Shown here: in pieces, positions 63,248-64,000 of the stretch | Layout of the letters: each line of letters opens with the position of its first letter | Position numbering within the stretch: the stretch's first letter is position 1 | Assembly (NCBI GenBank): GCA_009777335.1 | Contig: WRMC01000002.1 | Span: 62,001-126,000, forward strand | Direction: 5' to 3' | Source of the DNA: Treponema sp. | GTDB lineage: Bacteria; Spirochaetota; Spirochaetia; Treponematales; Breznakiellaceae | Length of the DNA stretch: 64,000 nucleotides | Notes under the pieces: generated by a model | Databases searched by the model: none | Seen by the model: only the letters and a program-made list of their open reading frames with translations | Told to the model about the DNA's origin: nothing | Position numbers and translations under genes: made by a program

Positions 63248-63395
63248 AGCAACCTCCAAAATGTAGTATCCCCAGGGGGGAATATTATATATGGGAGGTG
63301 AAACACCCTTTATTGTGCTCGCCATGGGGGCACCAGGTTCCCAAGCTTGGATACCCCCACAACAAACTATTATATTGCTAATACTATAATTGCTC

Positions 63396-63417
63396 TTCGA
63401 AAACTGAAGTTTTCGAA
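63396..63417. repeat. Hairpin between the two orphan genes
   Basis: TTCGAAAAC/GTTTTCGAA, 9 bp, 4-nt loop. No strong T-run follows on the minus strand. It may be a weak terminator or an RNA stem after the acidic-protein gene. Confidence 0.5.
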
Positions 63418-63453
63418 TTACCCTACTGTATATAGATTATTATAGATTAAATC

Positions 63454-63603
63454 CTAGTCATCCTCATCCCAATCGTCCCAGTCGTCATCATCATCCTCCA
63501 TGGGAAAGGGCCTCCCCCAGGCATCCAAACCGTTCTGGGCTTTCCTGAAAATCTCAATGTTAGCGTTCCTGGCATCATCGGACTCACCAAAAAAATCTGA
63601 CAT
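63454..63603 (-). CDS. Very acidic 49-aa orphan protein
   Basis: The ATG at 63603 follows GGAGGTAAGAG at a good distance. The N-terminal part is MSDFFGESDDARNANIEIF, a short amphipathic middle follows (RKAQNGLDAWGRP), and the last 15 residues are Asp/Glu/Trp only (MEDDDDDWDDWDEDD). Such tails are seen in DNA-mimic and anti-restriction proteins and in some chaperone-binding proteins, but that is a guess. A different longer frame over the same bases is less likely because it has no ribosome site and atypical composition. Confidence 0.6.
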   Translation of the reverse strand: MSDFFGESDDARNANIEIFRKAQNGLDAWGRPFPMEDDDDDWDDWDEDD

Positions 63604-63937
63604 ACTCTTACCTCCATAACATGTACTCGCCGGGAGTAAAAGGATCTCCCGCCGCTTGAAAATGGAGGGTGCCCCTCGAGCTTCTTTAGCTTTTGGGACA
63701 CCACACCCTATATTATATGGGTAATATATGTGTATTATATAAATGGATATTATATATGTATTATATATATTAGATGTCCGAGAACCGGACTATTATATGA
63801 CGGCCAGGAATCGCCCCTAGGAAGGATCCTGTCGTAACTCTAATGTATAACATTTTCGCAGCCCTGTCAATGCTTTTTAGGAAAAAAATGTTGTTTTTTT
63901 TCAATTTTGTGAATATTGTAGAATAGGGGGAAACATA
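63604..63937. other. Non-coding AT-rich stretch with repeated TATTATAT
   Basis: Five copies of TATTATAT start at 63711, 63733, 63748, 63759 and 63791. A GTCCG/CGGAC stem lies at 63775-63789, and a CGGGAG/CTCCCG hairpin at about 63629-63650. A TATAAT box on the minus strand (63712-63717) could serve the acidic gene, and TAGAAT (63918-63923 area) the secreted protein gene to the right. No gene is seen. Confidence 0.5.
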
Positions 63938-64000
63938 GTGAAATTTGGCCTTTTTATGGTGATTTGCATGTTCATTCCGCCCCTCTTAATAGCTGACCCA
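63938..64000 (+). CDS. Start of a secreted protein (3' end outside window)
   Basis: Twenty-one codons to the window edge. GTG start after AGGGGG with a 7-nt spacer. The visible residues MKFGLFMVICMFIPPLLIAD are a classic signal peptide (a Lys, then a hydrophobic core), with the cleavage site probably just downstream. No family can be named. Confidence 0.6.
   Translation, partial: MKFGLFMVICMFIPPLLIADP

Noticed and set aside
63447-63704. An 85-codon minus-strand frame over the acidic gene
   Set aside because: The 49-codon frame has the ribosome site and a sensible composition; this one does not.
1-64000. tRNA, rRNA, CRISPR, riboswitch or prophage-size element
   Set aside because: I found no cloverleaf, rRNA segment, regularly spaced repeat array or integrase/transposase gene by reading; short tRNA-like folds cannot be fully excluded without a covariance search.

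Overview
The window reads as a gene-dense chromosomal segment of a free-living or gut-associated spirochaete of the Treponema type. The main markers are a spirochaetal FlaB core flagellin, a FapA (DUF342)/MinD-like pair next to lgt, a FecR-domain membrane protein beside a class III cyclase, and two large secreted GGG-rich beta-helix proteins. I see no rRNA, tRNA or CRISPR array. The GC content of the housekeeping genes looks high for a treponeme, and the organism is inferred from gene content only.

Layout. 1-4.7 kb: a sensor cyclase (5' end cut off), a FecR-like protein and a secreted barrel-like protein. 4.7-8.2 kb (minus): rRNA/tRNA methyltransferase, GH29 fucosidase, acetyltransferase. 8.2-13.8 kb (plus): threonine synthase-malic enzyme, then an oxidoreductase/aldo-keto reductase/methyltransferase operon. 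13.7-20.3 kb (minus): polA, a YcaQ-like protein, a small unknown protein, a GH31 alpha-xylosidase. 20.3-22.2 kb: rhamnulose-1-P aldolase and threonine aldolase. 22.3-29.3 kb (minus): flaB, then a membrane protein, MinD-like ATPase, FapA, lgt and an RDD protein. 29.6-33.1 kb: a beta-galactosidase-like enzyme, an Fe-S aldo-keto reductase, a DNA glycosylase. 33.1-37.9 kb: two paralogous beta-helix genes flanking a ParD-like/RelE-like toxin-antitoxin pair. 38-44.5 kb: ssb, a U32 protein, an XRE-cupin regulator with acyl-CoA ligase, and a GT-C-like membrane protein. 44.4-49.5 kb (minus): radical SAM, GH13, GH116. 49.6-62.2 kb: aminotransferase, gyrA, pyrE, a porin-like protein, trxB-GH3-GNAT, valS, D-threonine aldolase. 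62.2-64 kb: a sparse, AT-richer accessory stretch with inverted repeats, two small orphan genes and the start of a secreted protein.

Together the genes suggest an organism that degrades plant or host oligosaccharides inside the cell (GH29, GH31, GH13, GH116, GH42-like and a rhamnose catabolic step, with only GH3 carrying an export signal), is motile, and has active threonine metabolism (synthase plus L- and D-type aldolases).

The most unusual signals are regulatory. Seven genes have a -10-like box exactly 6 nt before the start codon and five more have one 8-11 nt before it, which predicts leaderless or near-leaderless mRNAs. The flagellin gene has a sigma-28 promoter followed by a leader of about 264 nt packed with hairpins. 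The YcaQ-like gene appears to start at ATT. The toxin-antitoxin pair lies inside a segment bounded by 175-bp direct repeats.
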